From Streptomyces neyagawaensis (lineage in GTDB: Bacteria; Actinomycetota; Actinomycetes; Streptomycetales; Streptomycetaceae), in NCBI RefSeq assembly GCF_023516595.1, contig NZ_JAMGBG010000148.1, forward strand, positions 1 through 53,718: 53,718 nt of DNA, given 5' to 3'. The translations under genes were made by a program, and so were the position numbers. This document shows, piece by piece, positions 9,535 through 18,066 of the stretch. The stretch's first letter is position 1; each line of letters begins with the position of its first letter. The notes under the pieces were generated by a model, which was not told the origin of the DNA, did no database searches, and was given only the letters and a program-made list of their open reading frames with translations.

Positions 9535-10035
9535 TCACCCGTAGAAGTACTGCGCGGCCTTGCGCTCGAAGTACGACGAGTACACCAGCCCTATCGCCGG
9601 CGTCCCCCGATACGTGCCGACGTACTGCTGCGCACTGTCCACCACGACCGGCCGCGCCATGCACGCCCACTTGTTGCGCTGCTCGGCCTCCGCCCACCGC
9701 ACGGCCGCCGGATCGACCCGGTCGCTGACCAGCACGGGAAAGGCCGCGACCCCGTTCTGCAGCCCGGCCGGCAACCCACCCTTCGTCTTCTTCGCGTACG
9801 CCAGTACCTGATCCGTGAACGTCGCGATCGTAGGGATGGTTATCTCGGGGACCGCCGCCGCCACGGTGAACAGGTGGAGCTTCGTCCCCATCCAGCGCCA
9901 CTTGAAGTCGGCCCGCCGCCCGACGAGTACGGGCACTCCGGCCCAGTCCTCCCACCAGGTACGGCACTCATCGGCGGCGAGACGGGCCCCCAGGGAGGCG
10001 ACATAGGACTGCGAGGCGGACTGCTGTGGATGCAT
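9535..10035 (-). CDS. Conserved hypothetical protein
   Basis: 166 residues. It is globular with a mixed Trp-rich N-terminal half (CRTWWEDWAGVPVLVG, KWRWMGTKLHLF) and no signal peptide or membrane segment. Coding character is convincing: start ATG, even composition, stop just beyond the palindromic terminator. I recognise no domain or catalytic motif. The upstream gene on the same strand is 81 bases away and encodes a membrane protein, so co-transcription is possible but not shown. Confidence 0.7.
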   Translation of the reverse strand: MHPQQSASQSYVASLGARLAADECRTWWEDWAGVPVLVGRRADFKWRWMGTKLHLFTVAAAVPEITIPTIATFTDQVLAYAKKTKGGLPAGLQNGVAAFPVLVSDRVDPAAVRWAEAEQRNKWACMARPVVVDSAQQYVGTYRGTPAIGLVYSSYFERKAAQYFYG

Positions 10036-10116
10036 GGCTGGATCATGCCCCGCCCTGGCCGGATCACGAAAGGCGGGGTGAGGCCAAGGTTGCGCAAGGC
10101 TGTGCGACGACAGGCC

Positions 10117-10596
10117 CTAAGCCCCGGTCGTGGACCCGGGCCGTACGATCATCAGCACCGTCACGGTGGCCCACAGCAGGTTGAACACACCGGTGAACAT
10201 GGCGAGTCGCGCCGTGGTCCGCACGCTCACCGCCGACCCAGGCACGGGCCCGGCCCCCGCCACCCCCTCCAGAATCTCCTCCTGTCGAGGCAGCACCAGC
10301 GCCAGCAGCACCATCGCCGCGAGTGCCGTCAGCAGCATCGATGCGATCAGCCAGGCGTCGCCGAGCACCCCCATGCTCATCGCCGTGACGAAACCGAGCG
10401 CGGGCACCGCGATACCGACACCGCCGTACACCCGGCAGATCCGGTGCAGCAGCCGTAGCGACGACACGGCCCGCTCGCCGCCGGGCTCGGCCAGTGCCTT
10501 GCGGGCGCTCGGCGGGAACATGCTGGCCGCGACGGTGATGGGCCCCACGGCGACGATCGCGGCGAGGACATGGAGGGAGAGCAGCAACTTGGTCAC
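10117..10596 (-). CDS. DUF2269-like integral membrane protein
   Basis: 159 residues with four hydrophobic segments (about 4-25, 55-75, 82-105, 130-150). The opening LLLSLHVLAAIVAVGPITVAAS, with His in the first helix, and the basic loop SLRLLHRICRVYG resemble DUF2269/predicted integral membrane proteins. These are small four-helix membrane proteins without an assigned activity. It is transcribed divergently from the DJ-1/AraC regulator, which could control it. Confidence 0.65.
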   Translation of the reverse strand: MTKLLLSLHVLAAIVAVGPITVAASMFPPSARKALAEPGGERAVSSLRLLHRICRVYGGVGIAVPALGFVTAMSMGVLGDAWLIASMLLTALAAMVLLALVLPRQEEILEGVAGAGPVPGSAVSVRTTARLAMFTGVFNLLWATVTVLMIVRPGSTTGA

Positions 10597-10704
10597 GCAG
10601 GGACGCTAGGGCGCGCGACAAGCCGGGGGGAGTGGCGAGATTGCCAGGTGGCAACGGATTCTCGCCAGGGGTGTGCATGGTGAACGGGGACGGTGGGCCT
10701 CTGC

Positions 10705-10733
10705 TTGGCGAGAACCAGGCGGAGCCCTACGCT
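10705..10733 (+). promoter_or_regulatory. Promoter giving a leaderless regulator mRNA
   Basis: TTGGCG (10705-10710), a 17-base spacer and TACGCT (10728-10733). The -10 box ends six bases before the ATG at 10740, so transcription should begin at or next to the start codon. No Shine-Dalgarno sequence is present. Confidence 0.55.
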
Positions 10734-10739
10734 CCCGCC

Positions 10740-11690
10740 ATGCACACAGTGGCCGTCCTGGCGCTCGACCAGGTCATCCCGTTCGATCTCTCCGCCCCGA
10801 TCGACACCTTCGGGTGGGCCCGGCTGCCGGACGGCCGGGAGGCGTACCGGGTGCGGGTGTGCTCGCCGACGGGGGACGCGGAGGTGCCGGCGGGGCCGTT
10901 CACCGTGCGGGCGCCGTACGGGCTGGAGGCGCTGGCGGAGGCCGACACGATCATCCTGCCGGGGACGGCGGACCCGACCGCCCCGCTCCCCCCGGGCGTG
11001 GCGGAGGCGCTGCGCGCGGCGGCGGCCGACGGGACGCGTATCGCCTCGGTGTGCGTCGGCGCGTTCCTCCTCGCGGCGACGGGCCTGCTGGACGGGCTGC
11101 GCGCCACGACCCACTGGATCGCGGCCCCGGATCTGGCCGCACGGCACCCGCGGGTGACCGTCGACCCGAACGTCCTCTATGTCGACAACGGCCAGTTCCT
11201 GACCTCGGCGGGCGCCGCCGCGGCGCTGGACATGTGTCTGCACATGATCCGGAAGGACCACGGTTCGGCGGTCGCGGCGTTCACCGCGCGGATGTGCGTC
11301 ATGCCGCTGGAACGCGAGGGCGGCCAGGCCCAGTTCATCGTCCAGGACCAGCCCCCGGCCCCGGCCGGCGCGACCCTGGAGCCCCTGCTGCGCTGGCTGG
11401 AGGCGAACGTGGAGCGGGACCTCACGCTGGACGACATCGCCGCCCACGCCGGCACCAGCGCCCGTACGCTGAACCGCCGCTTCCGGGAGCAGACGGGCAC
11501 GACACCGCTGCAGTGGCTGCACCGGGCGCGGGTCCGCCGGGCCCAGTACCTCCTGGAGTCCACGGACCACACGGTCGACCGCATCGCCGGCCAGGCGGGC
11601 TTCGGCTCCCCGACGGCCTTCCGTGACCGGTTCAAGAAGGTGGTCGGGACCAGCCCGTACGCGTACCGGCGGGCGTTCCGGGGGGAGTAG
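10740..11690 (+). CDS. DJ-1/PfpI-AraC (GlxA-type) transcriptional regulator
   Basis: 316 residues from ATG 10740; a longer upstream frame lacks protein-like composition and would run through the promoter. Residues 1-170 form a DJ-1/PfpI domain, with the nucleophile-elbow Cys retained in SVCVGAFLL. Residues about 215-315 are an AraC-type DNA-binding region with two helix-turn-helix units (LDDIAAHAGTSARTLNRRF and DRIAGQAGFGSPTAFRDRF). Such proteins are intracellular activators or repressors. The divergent DUF2269-like gene, about 140 bases away, is a natural target. This family name is unrelated to the copper oxidase GlxA found at 41.9 kb. Confidence 0.9.
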   Translation: MHTVAVLALDQVIPFDLSAPIDTFGWARLPDGREAYRVRVCSPTGDAEVPAGPFTVRAPYGLEALAEADTIILPGTADPTAPLPPGVAEALRAAAADGTRIASVCVGAFLLAATGLLDGLRATTHWIAAPDLAARHPRVTVDPNVLYVDNGQFLTSAGAAAALDMCLHMIRKDHGSAVAAFTARMCVMPLEREGGQAQFIVQDQPPAPAGATLEPLLRWLEANVERDLTLDDIAAHAGTSARTLNRRFREQTGTTPLQWLHRARVRRAQYLLESTDHTVDRIAGQAGFGSPTAFRDRFKKVVGTSPYAYRRAFRGE

Positions 11691-11744
11691 CCCCGGGGGA
11701 GTAGCCGTATCGGGCGAGCGCGTCAGGGGCTCGGACGCTCCGCG

Positions 11745-12047
11745 TCATGCGCGGCGGTCGGCCACCACCCAGGACGCCAGGGCCACCGCTCCGGCCACGC
11801 CGAACACCGCGGGCCAGGCACCCACCTTCTTCGCCAGGGGATGCGACCCGGCGAACGCGGCGACGTACCCGGCGGTCAGGGCGCCCGCGGCCCTGCGCCC
11901 GGCCGCGCGCTGCCACTGCTGGGCCGCGGCGGCGCCGGCGACGGCCAGCACGGCCCCGCCCAGCTGCCGCCTCTTCGTCCAGCGGGCCACCCCGTACCCG
12001 CCGATGAGCCCGCTCGCGGCCACCGCCGCCGCAGGAATCCTCGCCAT
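11745..12047 (-). CDS. Small membrane protein, hypothetical
   Basis: 100 residues from ATG 12047, preceded by a strong AGGAGG six bases upstream; the longer upstream frame is not supported. It has three or four short Ala/Gly-rich hydrophobic stretches (about 5-20, 28-43, 50-65, 75-95) separated by basic loops such as RWTKRRQ. No family recognised. It is convergent with the DJ-1/AraC regulator and divergent from hsp20. Confidence 0.6.
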   Translation of the reverse strand: MARIPAAAVAASGLIGGYGVARWTKRRQLGGAVLAVAGAAAAQQWQRAAGRRAAGALTAGYVAAFAGSHPLAKKVGAWPAVFGVAGAVALASWVVADRRA

Positions 12048-12142
12048 CGTCCGCCTCCTGGTCGTCGCAGCGCCGGCTGTCGCGCGCTGTCGCCCCGAGG
12101 CTAACTCTTCTAGCACCCCACTCGCCGAAGCTGAGTCGAGGC

Positions 12143-12171
12143 TTGTCAACTTTCCTCCTCGGAGCTATATA
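12143..12171 (+). promoter_or_regulatory. hsp20 promoter
   Basis: TTGTCA (12143-12148), a 17-base spacer and TATATA (12166-12171). This is close to the vegetative consensus and unusually AT-rich for the region. The GAGAGGAG ribosome site follows at about 12214. No perfect CIRCE or HAIR heat-shock operator is visible around it. Confidence 0.65.
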
Positions 12172-12231
12172 AGAAGGCGTAGGAAATCACCGGGCATCGC
12201 ATCCAGTGCCTGATGAGAGGAGTGACCCGTG

Positions 12232-12654
12232 ATGCTCATGCGTACCGACCCGTTCCGTGAGTTCGACCGGCTCGCGCAGCAGGTGTTCGGCACCGAGAAC
12301 CGGCCGGCCGTCATGCCGATGGACGCCTACCGGGCCGGCGACGACTTCATCGTCCACTTCGACCTGCCGGGCGTGGACCCGGAGACCATCGACCTGGACG
12401 TCGAGCGCAACGTGCTGAACGTCCGCGCCGAGCGCCGCTCCCCGGCGCCCGAGGGGGCCGAACTGGTCGCCGCCGAGCGCCCGACGGGTACGTTCACCCG
12501 TCAGCTCTTCCTCGGCGACACCCTCGACGCCGAGCGCGTCGACGCCTCCTACGAGGCCGGCGTCCTCACACTGCGCATCCCGATCGCGGAGAAGGCCAAG
12601 CCGCGCAAGATCCAGATCAGCGGCGGCAGCGAACGGCGCCAGATCGACCGCTGA
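12232..12654 (+). CDS. Hsp20/alpha-crystallin family small heat shock protein
   Basis: 140 residues from ATG 12232 (a GTG one codon earlier is also possible) after GAGAGGAG. The alpha-crystallin domain spans about 35-130: MDAYRAGDDFIVHFDLPGVDPE, then the LDVERNVLNVRAER strand and the closing AGVLTLRIPIAEKAKPRKIQI, which holds a variant of the C-terminal I-x-I oligomerisation motif. These proteins are ATP-independent holdases that bind unfolding cytoplasmic proteins. It has its own strong promoter upstream and a strong hairpin downstream, so it is monocistronic. Confidence 0.93.
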   Translation: MLMRTDPFREFDRLAQQVFGTENRPAVMPMDAYRAGDDFIVHFDLPGVDPETIDLDVERNVLNVRAERRSPAPEGAELVAAERPTGTFTRQLFLGDTLDAERVDASYEAGVLTLRIPIAEKAKPRKIQISGGSERRQIDR

Positions 12655-12736
12655 CCGCCCGGCCCGACCGGGCCACGGGGGTACCGGTCCGCGCCGACCG
12701 GCGGCGCGAACGTCCGGTGCCCCCGGCTTCCCGTCG

Positions 12737-12776
12737 GCGAGCCGGCGTCGCCCACTGGAGGGCGACGCCGGCTCGC
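12737..12776 (+). terminator. Intrinsic terminator of hsp20
   Basis: A perfect 17-bp stem (GCGAGCCGGCGTCGCCC and its complement) with a six-base loop, followed by TTTCTCATT. It lies 83 bases after the hsp20 stop. Confidence 0.85.
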
Positions 12777-13231
12777 TTTCTCATTACCTCTCACCGCCGG
12801 TGGGGCGCGCCGGTGGCCGCCTTCCTGCCGGCCGTACCAGCGCCCACCTTTCTCAACACCTCACGCTTGCGCGCGAGATGGCGCTCGATCGCCTTGCGGT
12901 CGTCGGCCCTGCCCCCAGGGCTGGTTTCTCCACCGCGCGCTGCGCCTCGCCCACGGTCTTCGCGAGCTTCGCCTCGGGAGCAGACGCTTCACGGTCGATT
13001 TCCAGGCATCCGGAATGATGCGGGCCGCTCTGCACGGCGAGTGTGACTCACGTCACTGCATAAAGCCGCCGGAAGTGGATCGCGGCGTTCGCCAGGGCTG
13101 GCATGCTCATGCATAGCTACTGGACGGTAACCGTCGGTCATCTGCTGCCGCCGTGTCATGCGCGCGGCCCTGCCGTCATGCCGCCCTCCGTGTAAGCGCA
13201 CCCCCCACCACACCGATCCCGAGGATCACGC
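12777..13231. other. Gene-poor stretch with a possible decayed small gene
   Basis: No convincing intact gene. On the minus strand two coding-like pieces, EAKLAKTVGEAQRAVEK and then DRKAIERHLARKREVLRKVG in another frame (about 12795-12990), look like a basic helical protein split by a frameshift. This is weak evidence for a pseudogene. A Crp-like site and AT-rich bases sit just before the downstream lipoprotein gene. Confidence 0.3.
13042..13057 (+). promoter_or_regulatory. Crp-like inverted repeat upstream of lipoprotein gene
   Basis: TGTGA, six bases, TCACT: nine of ten positions match the TGTGA-N6-TCACA consensus of Crp-family regulators. It lies about 175 bases before the GTG of the lipoprotein gene. 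Function is inferred only. Confidence 0.3.
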
Positions 13232-14830
13232 GTGCACAAGCTCAGACGACATGCCCTGCTCTCGGCCCTCTCGGCGATCACCGTCGCCACCCTGGTGGCC
13301 ACCGGCTGCTCCAACGACTCGTCCTCCACCGCCGACAAGGCGCGCGCGGCGGCGGTCGAGACCCCCGAGGCCGCGGCGGCCGAGGAGCAACTCGCCGTCG
13401 TCTCCGCCCCGACCGACGGGGCCACCCCCACGGCCGTGGCCGACGGGAACGCCGTCGACCAGGGCAAGGCGAAGAAGTCCACGCTCAAGGTCGCGTCGTA
13501 CGACAGGAAGACCGGCCGCGCGGTCATCGCGGCACCGCCCGCACGGGACACGAAGCCGACGGCGGACCCGTCGCCGTCGAAGTCGGCCGCCACGGGGCCG
13601 GGGGCGGAATCGGACGCCGGGTCGGACGAGGAGTCGGGCGCGGCGGCGGACCAGGGCCCGGATGCGGAGCGGGACTCGGGGCCGGCGAAGGGCTCCGGGT
13701 CTGAGCGGGGCTCCGCGTCGGGTTCGGCCCCTGCGTCCGCCCCGGCGGACGGCTCGCACCCCGTCGCCGTCGGCGATGTCATCGCAAGCGCCCCCGCCCC
13801 CGGCGCCCCCGACGGCCTGCTCGCCAAGGTGACGGACATCGTCGGCACGACGGAGGACGGCAGCGGTACGACCGTCCAGACCGAGCCCGCCGAACTCAAC
13901 TCCGTCCTGGGCGAGAGCAAGGCGGACGGCGCGGTCCCCGTCGACCCGTCCACCATGGACATCGACCCGCTCGTCCAGGGCGTGAAGGTCTCCTGGGCGA
14001 AGACCGGTGACCTCACCTTCGGCCCGCAGGGCGCGAAACTCCCGCTCGGCAGCCTCCGTATCGACGTGGGCGCCGCCGTGGAGACCGCGGCCGGCGCCCC
14101 CGCCTCGGCCGCCGCGTCCGTCCACGGATTCGTCCAACTCGCCCCCGAGGTCGCCTTCTCGTACGACGGCTCCGGAGCCGGTACGGGGGCCGCGCCCGGC
14201 GGGGCGTTCCTGGGGCTGACCGGCGACTGGGCGTCGAAGTGGTCGCTCAAGGGCCGTGCGGCCGGCACGACCGACGGCAAGCCGGTCCGCGTCCCGTTCG
14301 CCGAACTCCACGCCGACCCCGTCATCCAGGTCGGCCCGGTTCCGATCGTCGTCAACCTGGACCTCGTCTGCTACTTCCAGGTGGACGCCGACGGCCGCGT
14401 CACCGTGGACGTCGAGCAGAACCTCAAGGGCGACTTCCGCGTCGGCGGCAACTTCACCTGGGCCAAGGGCTGGACGGGTGTGAGCGAGTCCGAGATGACC
14501 GGTGAGCCCCTGAAGGCGACCGTCACCGCCACCGGCAAGGTCAAGGCCGCGCTGGGCGCCGAGGCCACGATCGGCCTCTACGGCACGGTGGGCGTCACCG
14601 CCGACCTCGCCCCGTACCTCCGCGCCGAGGCCGACGCCAGGGCCGAGGGCTCCGCGAACGGCACCGGCTCGGCGAGGGGTTCCTGGGCGCTCTACGGCGG
14701 CGTGGACCTCACCGGCACGCTGAACATCCAGCTCTCCATATTCGGCACCCCGATCTTCCAGAAGAAGATCCCGCTGGGCGCCCTCCAGAAGGAGTGGCTG
14801 CTGACGAAGGGCGAGGTGGCCACGGCGTAA
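13232..14830 (+). CDS. Large secreted lipoprotein of unknown function
   Basis: 532 residues from GTG 13232, with AGGA eight bases upstream. A lipoprotein signal peptide ends in a lipobox LVATGC (Cys26). Residues 30-185 are Ala/Ser/Gly/Asp-rich linker. The rest (about 190-532) is beta-rich and regular, with alternating hydrophobic residues (KVTDIVGTTEDGSGTTV, VPIVVNLDLVCYFQVDADG, KATVTATGKVKAALGAEATIGL), like a large beta-sandwich or barrel-type surface protein. No enzyme motif is seen. It should be exported and tethered to the outer face of the membrane. An inverted repeat 27 bases after the stop may terminate it. Confidence 0.8.
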   Translation: MHKLRRHALLSALSAITVATLVATGCSNDSSSTADKARAAAVETPEAAAAEEQLAVVSAPTDGATPTAVADGNAVDQGKAKKSTLKVASYDRKTGRAVIAAPPARDTKPTADPSPSKSAATGPGAESDAGSDEESGAAADQGPDAERDSGPAKGSGSERGSASGSAPASAPADGSHPVAVGDVIASAPAPGAPDGLLAKVTDIVGTTEDGSGTTVQTEPAELNSVLGESKADGAVPVDPSTMDIDPLVQGVKVSWAKTGDLTFGPQGAKLPLGSLRIDVGAAVETAAGAPASAAASVHGFVQLAPEVAFSYDGSGAGTGAAPGGAFLGLTGDWASKWSLKGRAAGTTDGKPVRVPFAELHADPVIQVGPVPIVVNLDLVCYFQVDADGRVTVDVEQNLKGDFRVGGNFTWAKGWTGVSESEMTGEPLKATVTATGKVKAALGAEATIGLYGTVGVTADLAPYLRAEADARAEGSANGTGSARGSWALYGGVDLTGTLNIQLSIFGTPIFQKKIPLGALQKEWLLTKGEVATA

Positions 14831-14856
14831 CCCGTCGCCCCGCCGTCCGAGAAGGA

Positions 14857-14922
14857 GGCTCCTGGCCATGGTGTGTGCCGACCGGATGGTGGGGGACACC
14901 GGTCCGGCGCCGGCCAGGAGCC
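14857..14922. terminator. Inverted repeat after lipoprotein gene
   Basis: GGCTCCTGGCC (14857-14867) pairs with GGCCAGGAGCC (14912-14922) across a loop that itself contains ACCGG...CCGGT. There is no T-tract. It is placed 27 bases after the stop. Confidence 0.45.
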
Positions 14923-15050
14923 CCCACACACTGCCGACTTCAGGTCGGCCGTGGAGTGGGGTCGGTCCCTGCGGACCGCCGACGACTCACCGCTTCCTGA
15001 CTGCTTGACTACTGTGACGCCATGCGTCAGCACGCCACCCGGACGAAACG

Positions 15051-15695
15051 GTGACCCGCCCCACCCCCGAGACGGTGGAGGACCAGGCCTCCACGGTCCG
15101 CACCCTCCTCCACTACCTCCACCTCCCCCTCGGCTCCAAGCACTACGTACGAGGCGTCCTCCCCGCCCCCGAAGGCCGCCCCGCCCTACGCCTCGCGACG
15201 GGCCGCCGCAAGGCCGCGCCCCCCGACTTCCGCCTCTACGAGATCCCGTTGACCCACGCCGGGGAGCCCATCACCCCGCACCACATGCTCGCGCTCCTCC
15301 GCGCGGCCCACCGAGGCACCCGCCTCTACTCGTCGAGCCGCATCGAGGAGACGATGGGCATGACGGTGATCCACCTGGACCCGTCGGAAGACCCGACGGC
15401 GAAGGAACCCGCCGCCCACCGCCGGCTCTCCCTCCTCACGTCCCTGACCTGCCCCGCGACGGACGACCTGCCCTTCCTGCCCCTGGTCGGCTTCCTCCCC
15501 ACGGCCCCCGGCACCGTCCGCCTCTACCTGGCCCCGCCCACGGCGCCGGGCATCGTGGCAGCGGACGTACACCTCTCCGGCCCCCTGACGGCGATCGAGG
15601 CGGCGCTCCCTTCCGTGCTCCGCGAGAAGGAACGCCGACGGAAGGACAAGAGGGACCCGCACTGTTGGCGCCGGGTGGACTTGAGGGACTGGTAG
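15051..15695 (+). CDS. Conserved hypothetical protein
   Basis: 214 residues from GTG 15051. A GGACGAAACG run provides a moderate ribosome site. It is globular, with alternating strand-like and helix-like segments (TVRTLLHYLHLP, DFRLYEIPLTHAGEPITP, TVRLYLAPPTAPGIVAADVHL), and ends in a basic tail RRRKDKRDPHCWRRVDLRDW. No signal peptide, membrane segment or known motif. It converges with the VOC-ASCH gene, with a 15-bp tandem repeat in the gap. Confidence 0.6.
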   Translation: MTRPTPETVEDQASTVRTLLHYLHLPLGSKHYVRGVLPAPEGRPALRLATGRRKAAPPDFRLYEIPLTHAGEPITPHHMLALLRAAHRGTRLYSSSRIEETMGMTVIHLDPSEDPTAKEPAAHRRLSLLTSLTCPATDDLPFLPLVGFLPTAPGTVRLYLAPPTAPGIVAADVHLSGPLTAIEAALPSVLREKERRRKDKRDPHCWRRVDLRDW

Positions 15696-15780
15696 GGGCC
15701 TGGGAGGGGGGCCTGAGAGTGGCCGTTCCCTCGCGGGAGCCAGGGAGGGATGCCGACGAGTCACTTACGCCGCGGCTCGG

Positions 15781-15900
15781 CGGGACGAAGGTGGTCGGGA
15801 CGAAGGTGGTCGGGTCGAGGGCGGTCGGGGCGCGGGTGGTCGGGGCGAAGGCGGTCGGATCAAGGGCGGTCTGGTCGAAGGTGGTCGGGACGAAGGTCGG
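15781..15900. repeat. 15-bp tandem repeat, eight units, spanning the VOC-ASCH stop codon
   Basis: Eight contiguous 15-base units, most like CGGGACGAAGGTGGT, with one to five changes each. The first two are identical. The repeat period is a multiple of three. The minus-strand VOC-ASCH gene ends in the sixth unit, and its last residues (RPDHL, RPDRP) are repeat-encoded. Confidence 0.9.
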
Positions 15901-16792
15901 CGACGAGCCGGAACCGTTCCAGCACGGCCGGCGTCGTGTCGTCCACGGTGAAGCCGGGGTCCCTCAACGCGGCACGCATCTCCTCGCTGTGCCAGAACCG
16001 CTCGTGGTCCTCCCGCCACTCGGCCACGCTGGTGTGCCCCTCCCCTTCGTCCACGACATGGGCGAGGTCCACGTCCGCCAGCGGGATGACACGCACACCG
16101 GTCACCTCGATGACGGCGACGGGCCGCTCGTCGGAGTTCACGACCACGGAACGGTCCCCGACGGCCGGCAGAGCCTCCCCCTCGTGCTCGTAGTCGACGA
16201 CGAGCCCGGTGGTGGAGGTCTTGGCCCGGTCGAGGATGGCGGCGACAAGCCGATCCCGCAACGGACCGGGAAAGGCGAACTCGGCGGTGGGCAACGAGCC
16301 GACGTCCGCGAGCCCCCCATGATCCGGACGACCAACCGACCGCCCTCCAACGACCGACTCCCCTTCTCCTTCCCCTTCCTCCGCCGAACCCATTGCAGTC
16401 ACCGAACCCGCCCCGTTCATCGCGGCGCGCTCGGACGCACTACGAAGGACGCAGAACTCATTGCCTTCGGGATCGGCGAGGACGGCCCAGCCGGCCCCGC
16501 CCGGCTGCCGTCGATCGGCGACGAACGAGGCGCCGAGCCCCAACAGCCGCTCGACCTCCTTCTCCCGTGAGGTCGTAGGCCGCAGACACAGATGGAGCCG
16601 GTTCTTGACGGTCTTGGGCTCCGGCACCTGGTTGAAGTAGAGGACCGGCCCGTCGGACAGCATCACTTGGGTCTCGTGGTCGCCGGGCCGTGCGTCGGGA
16701 TGCACGGGGCAACCGGTCACCGCGCTCCAGAACCGGGCCAACTCGTAGGCGTCCGCACAGTCGATCGCCACGTTCTGCAGTACCGAGGTCAT
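15860..16792 (-). CDS. VOC (glyoxalase-like) - ASCH domain fusion protein
   Basis: 310 residues from ATG 16792, where the VOC fold begins (MTSVLQNVAIDCADAYELA); a longer upstream frame is Arg/Gly filler. Residues 1-122 match the actinobacterial glyoxalase-like VOC family (HLCLRPTTSREKEVERL, WAVLADPEGNEFCVL). An acidic linker follows (about 125-165). Residues about 166-290 look like an ASCH domain, an RNA- or ligand-binding beta-barrel related to PUA: LVAAILDRAKTSTTGL, then VGDRSVVVNSDERPVAVIEVTGVRVIPL, then HTSVAEWREDHERFW. Each domain is common alone; the fusion is unusual. The C-terminus runs into a 15-bp tandem repeat. A short second copy of the segment encoding RFWHSEE lies at 20297-20331. 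Confidence 0.82.
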   Translation of the reverse strand: MTSVLQNVAIDCADAYELARFWSAVTGCPVHPDARPGDHETQVMLSDGPVLYFNQVPEPKTVKNRLHLCLRPTTSREKEVERLLGLGASFVADRRQPGGAGWAVLADPEGNEFCVLRSASERAAMNGAGSVTAMGSAEEGEGEGESVVGGRSVGRPDHGGLADVGSLPTAEFAFPGPLRDRLVAAILDRAKTSTTGLVVDYEHEGEALPAVGDRSVVVNSDERPVAVIEVTGVRVIPLADVDLAHVVDEGEGHTSVAEWREDHERFWHSEEMRAALRDPGFTVDDTTPAVLERFRLVADLRPDHLRPDRP

Positions 16793-16998
16793 GCGGGTGA
16801 GCCTGGCGGAGCGAAGACGCGGCCCGCCACCGAATTCAGGTGGGCCGTAGCGCAGTCGACCGGATGGGTACCGCACGCCCGCCAACTGAGTAGGAGCACT
16901 CAGGCCCGCGGACGGGGACCGCACCGACGATGAGGATCACCCTTCACATCACTCATCTCACTCATGTCACTCATCGAAGTGCAAGTCCAGGAGACCGC

Positions 16999-17661
16999 AT
17001 GCTCAGCCGCCTCGCCGACGTCCTGGTACCGACCGTAGGACGCCTCACGGTGACCGCCGACGCGGACGCCGTGCTGGCACCGGGCAGCATCATCGCCGCG
17101 AACCACACGTCGCTCGCGGACCCGGCCATAGTCCTGGCCGCGCTGCACCGCCTGGACGTCCACCCGGTGGTGATGGCGGCGGCGGGCCTGTGGCGTATCC
17201 CCGTGCTGGGCCGCGCACTGGCCCGAGAGGGCCACATTCCGGTCCACCGCAACGACCCCCGCGCCGCCCAGGCCCTGGACCTGGCGGCAGCCGCGCTGCG
17301 GGAGGGCCGACTGATCCTCATCTACGCCGAGGGCGGCATCCCCACCCGCAAAGACGCGTCCGAAGCGCCCCCGGCCCCGTTCCGCACGGGCCTCTCCCGG
17401 CTGGCCCAACGCACCGGCGCTCCGGTCATCCCGGTAGGCCAGGCAGGCGCCCGCCGCGTCACGTCAGGCAACCCGGCGAAGCAACTGGCGGGCTTGGCCA
17501 CGGCCCCACTCCGCCGCCCCAGCCTGCACGTCCACGTGGGCGCTCCGCTGAGGCTGAACGGCGAGCACACCGCGAGCACAAAGCGGGCGCACGGCGCGGT
17601 CACGGCGGCTTGGCGGACGGCGGCGGGGCGGTTGGGGGAGGCGGCGGCGCTGGGGGCGTAG
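16999..17661 (+). CDS. 1-acyl-sn-glycerol-3-phosphate acyltransferase (PlsC-like)
   Basis: 220 residues from ATG 16999, with CAGGAG five bases upstream; the in-frame extension to 16930 is rejected. The acyltransferase motif NHTSLAD gives H36 and D41 (HX4D). The second motif region is GHIPVHRND. The usual FPEGTRS appears as YAEGGIPTRKD (111-119), and VIPVGQ forms motif IV. These enzymes transfer acyl groups to lysophosphatidate or similar acceptors at the membrane. The 3' end (17484-17632) is repeated, diverged, at 20333-20469. Confidence 0.85.
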   Translation: MLSRLADVLVPTVGRLTVTADADAVLAPGSIIAANHTSLADPAIVLAALHRLDVHPVVMAAAGLWRIPVLGRALAREGHIPVHRNDPRAAQALDLAAAALREGRLILIYAEGGIPTRKDASEAPPAPFRTGLSRLAQRTGAPVIPVGQAGARRVTSGNPAKQLAGLATAPLRRPSLHVHVGAPLRLNGEHTASTKRAHGAVTAAWRTAAGRLGEAAALGA

Positions 17662-17844
17662 CTTCGCCGGCCCTGCCCGTCGTCAAGAAAAGAGAGAGGG
17701 TCGGCTCAGCGAGAATGTGACGCCCCACCTCGTACTCGTTCCGCGCCACGGCTGTCCTCGCAAGTGACAGCTTCTTCGCGTCAGGTCGTGGAACTCCTGC
17801 TCGCGTATCAGGACAAGAGACGGATCTCGGAGAGCTCTGCCACC

Positions 17845-18066
17845 TCATGCACGATCGAGCTTCCCTTGCTTCAGGGCGTGCACGAAGGGTTGCCAAGCGC
17901 TGCTCGCAACGGGCATGCACCGACCTTCTGAACTCTTGGAGTCACGTATGAGAACGAGCTTGTCGGATACCGCGCACTCGACGCACTCTCCCCCCGCCCC
18001 GTTGCTGTACGACGACGTGAACCATGTCGGACGGCCGTTGCCGCCGCCGGACTCCGCAATGCTCAC
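17845..18066 (-). CDS. DUF397 protein (WhiJ-system partner)
   Basis: 73 residues from GTG 18066, overlapping the XRE stop as GTGA. It shows the DUF397 pattern: TWFTSSYSNGAGGECVECA, then VLIRDSKSSEG, ending SAWQPFVHALKQGKL. DUF397 proteins are small partners of XRE/DUF5753 regulators, named from the whiJ and bldB-type loci that influence Streptomyces development. Translational coupling with the XRE gene supports a functional pair. Confidence 0.9.
   Translation of the reverse strand: MSIAESGGGNGRPTWFTSSYSNGAGGECVECAVSDKLVLIRDSKSSEGRCMPVASSAWQPFVHALKQGKLDRA

Noticed and set aside
12091..12165. CIRCE or HAIR heat-shock operator before hsp20
   Set aside because: Partial resemblances such as CTAGCACC and CTGAGT exist, but neither consensus inverted repeat is complete.
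12795..13046. Small basic protein gene downstream of hsp20
   Set aside because: Protein-like pieces occur in two different frames and no single frame with start and ribosome site covers them; kept only as a possible decayed gene.
15781..15900. CRISPR-like array
   Set aside because: Repeat units are contiguous and 15 bp long with no spacers; it is a simple tandem repeat.
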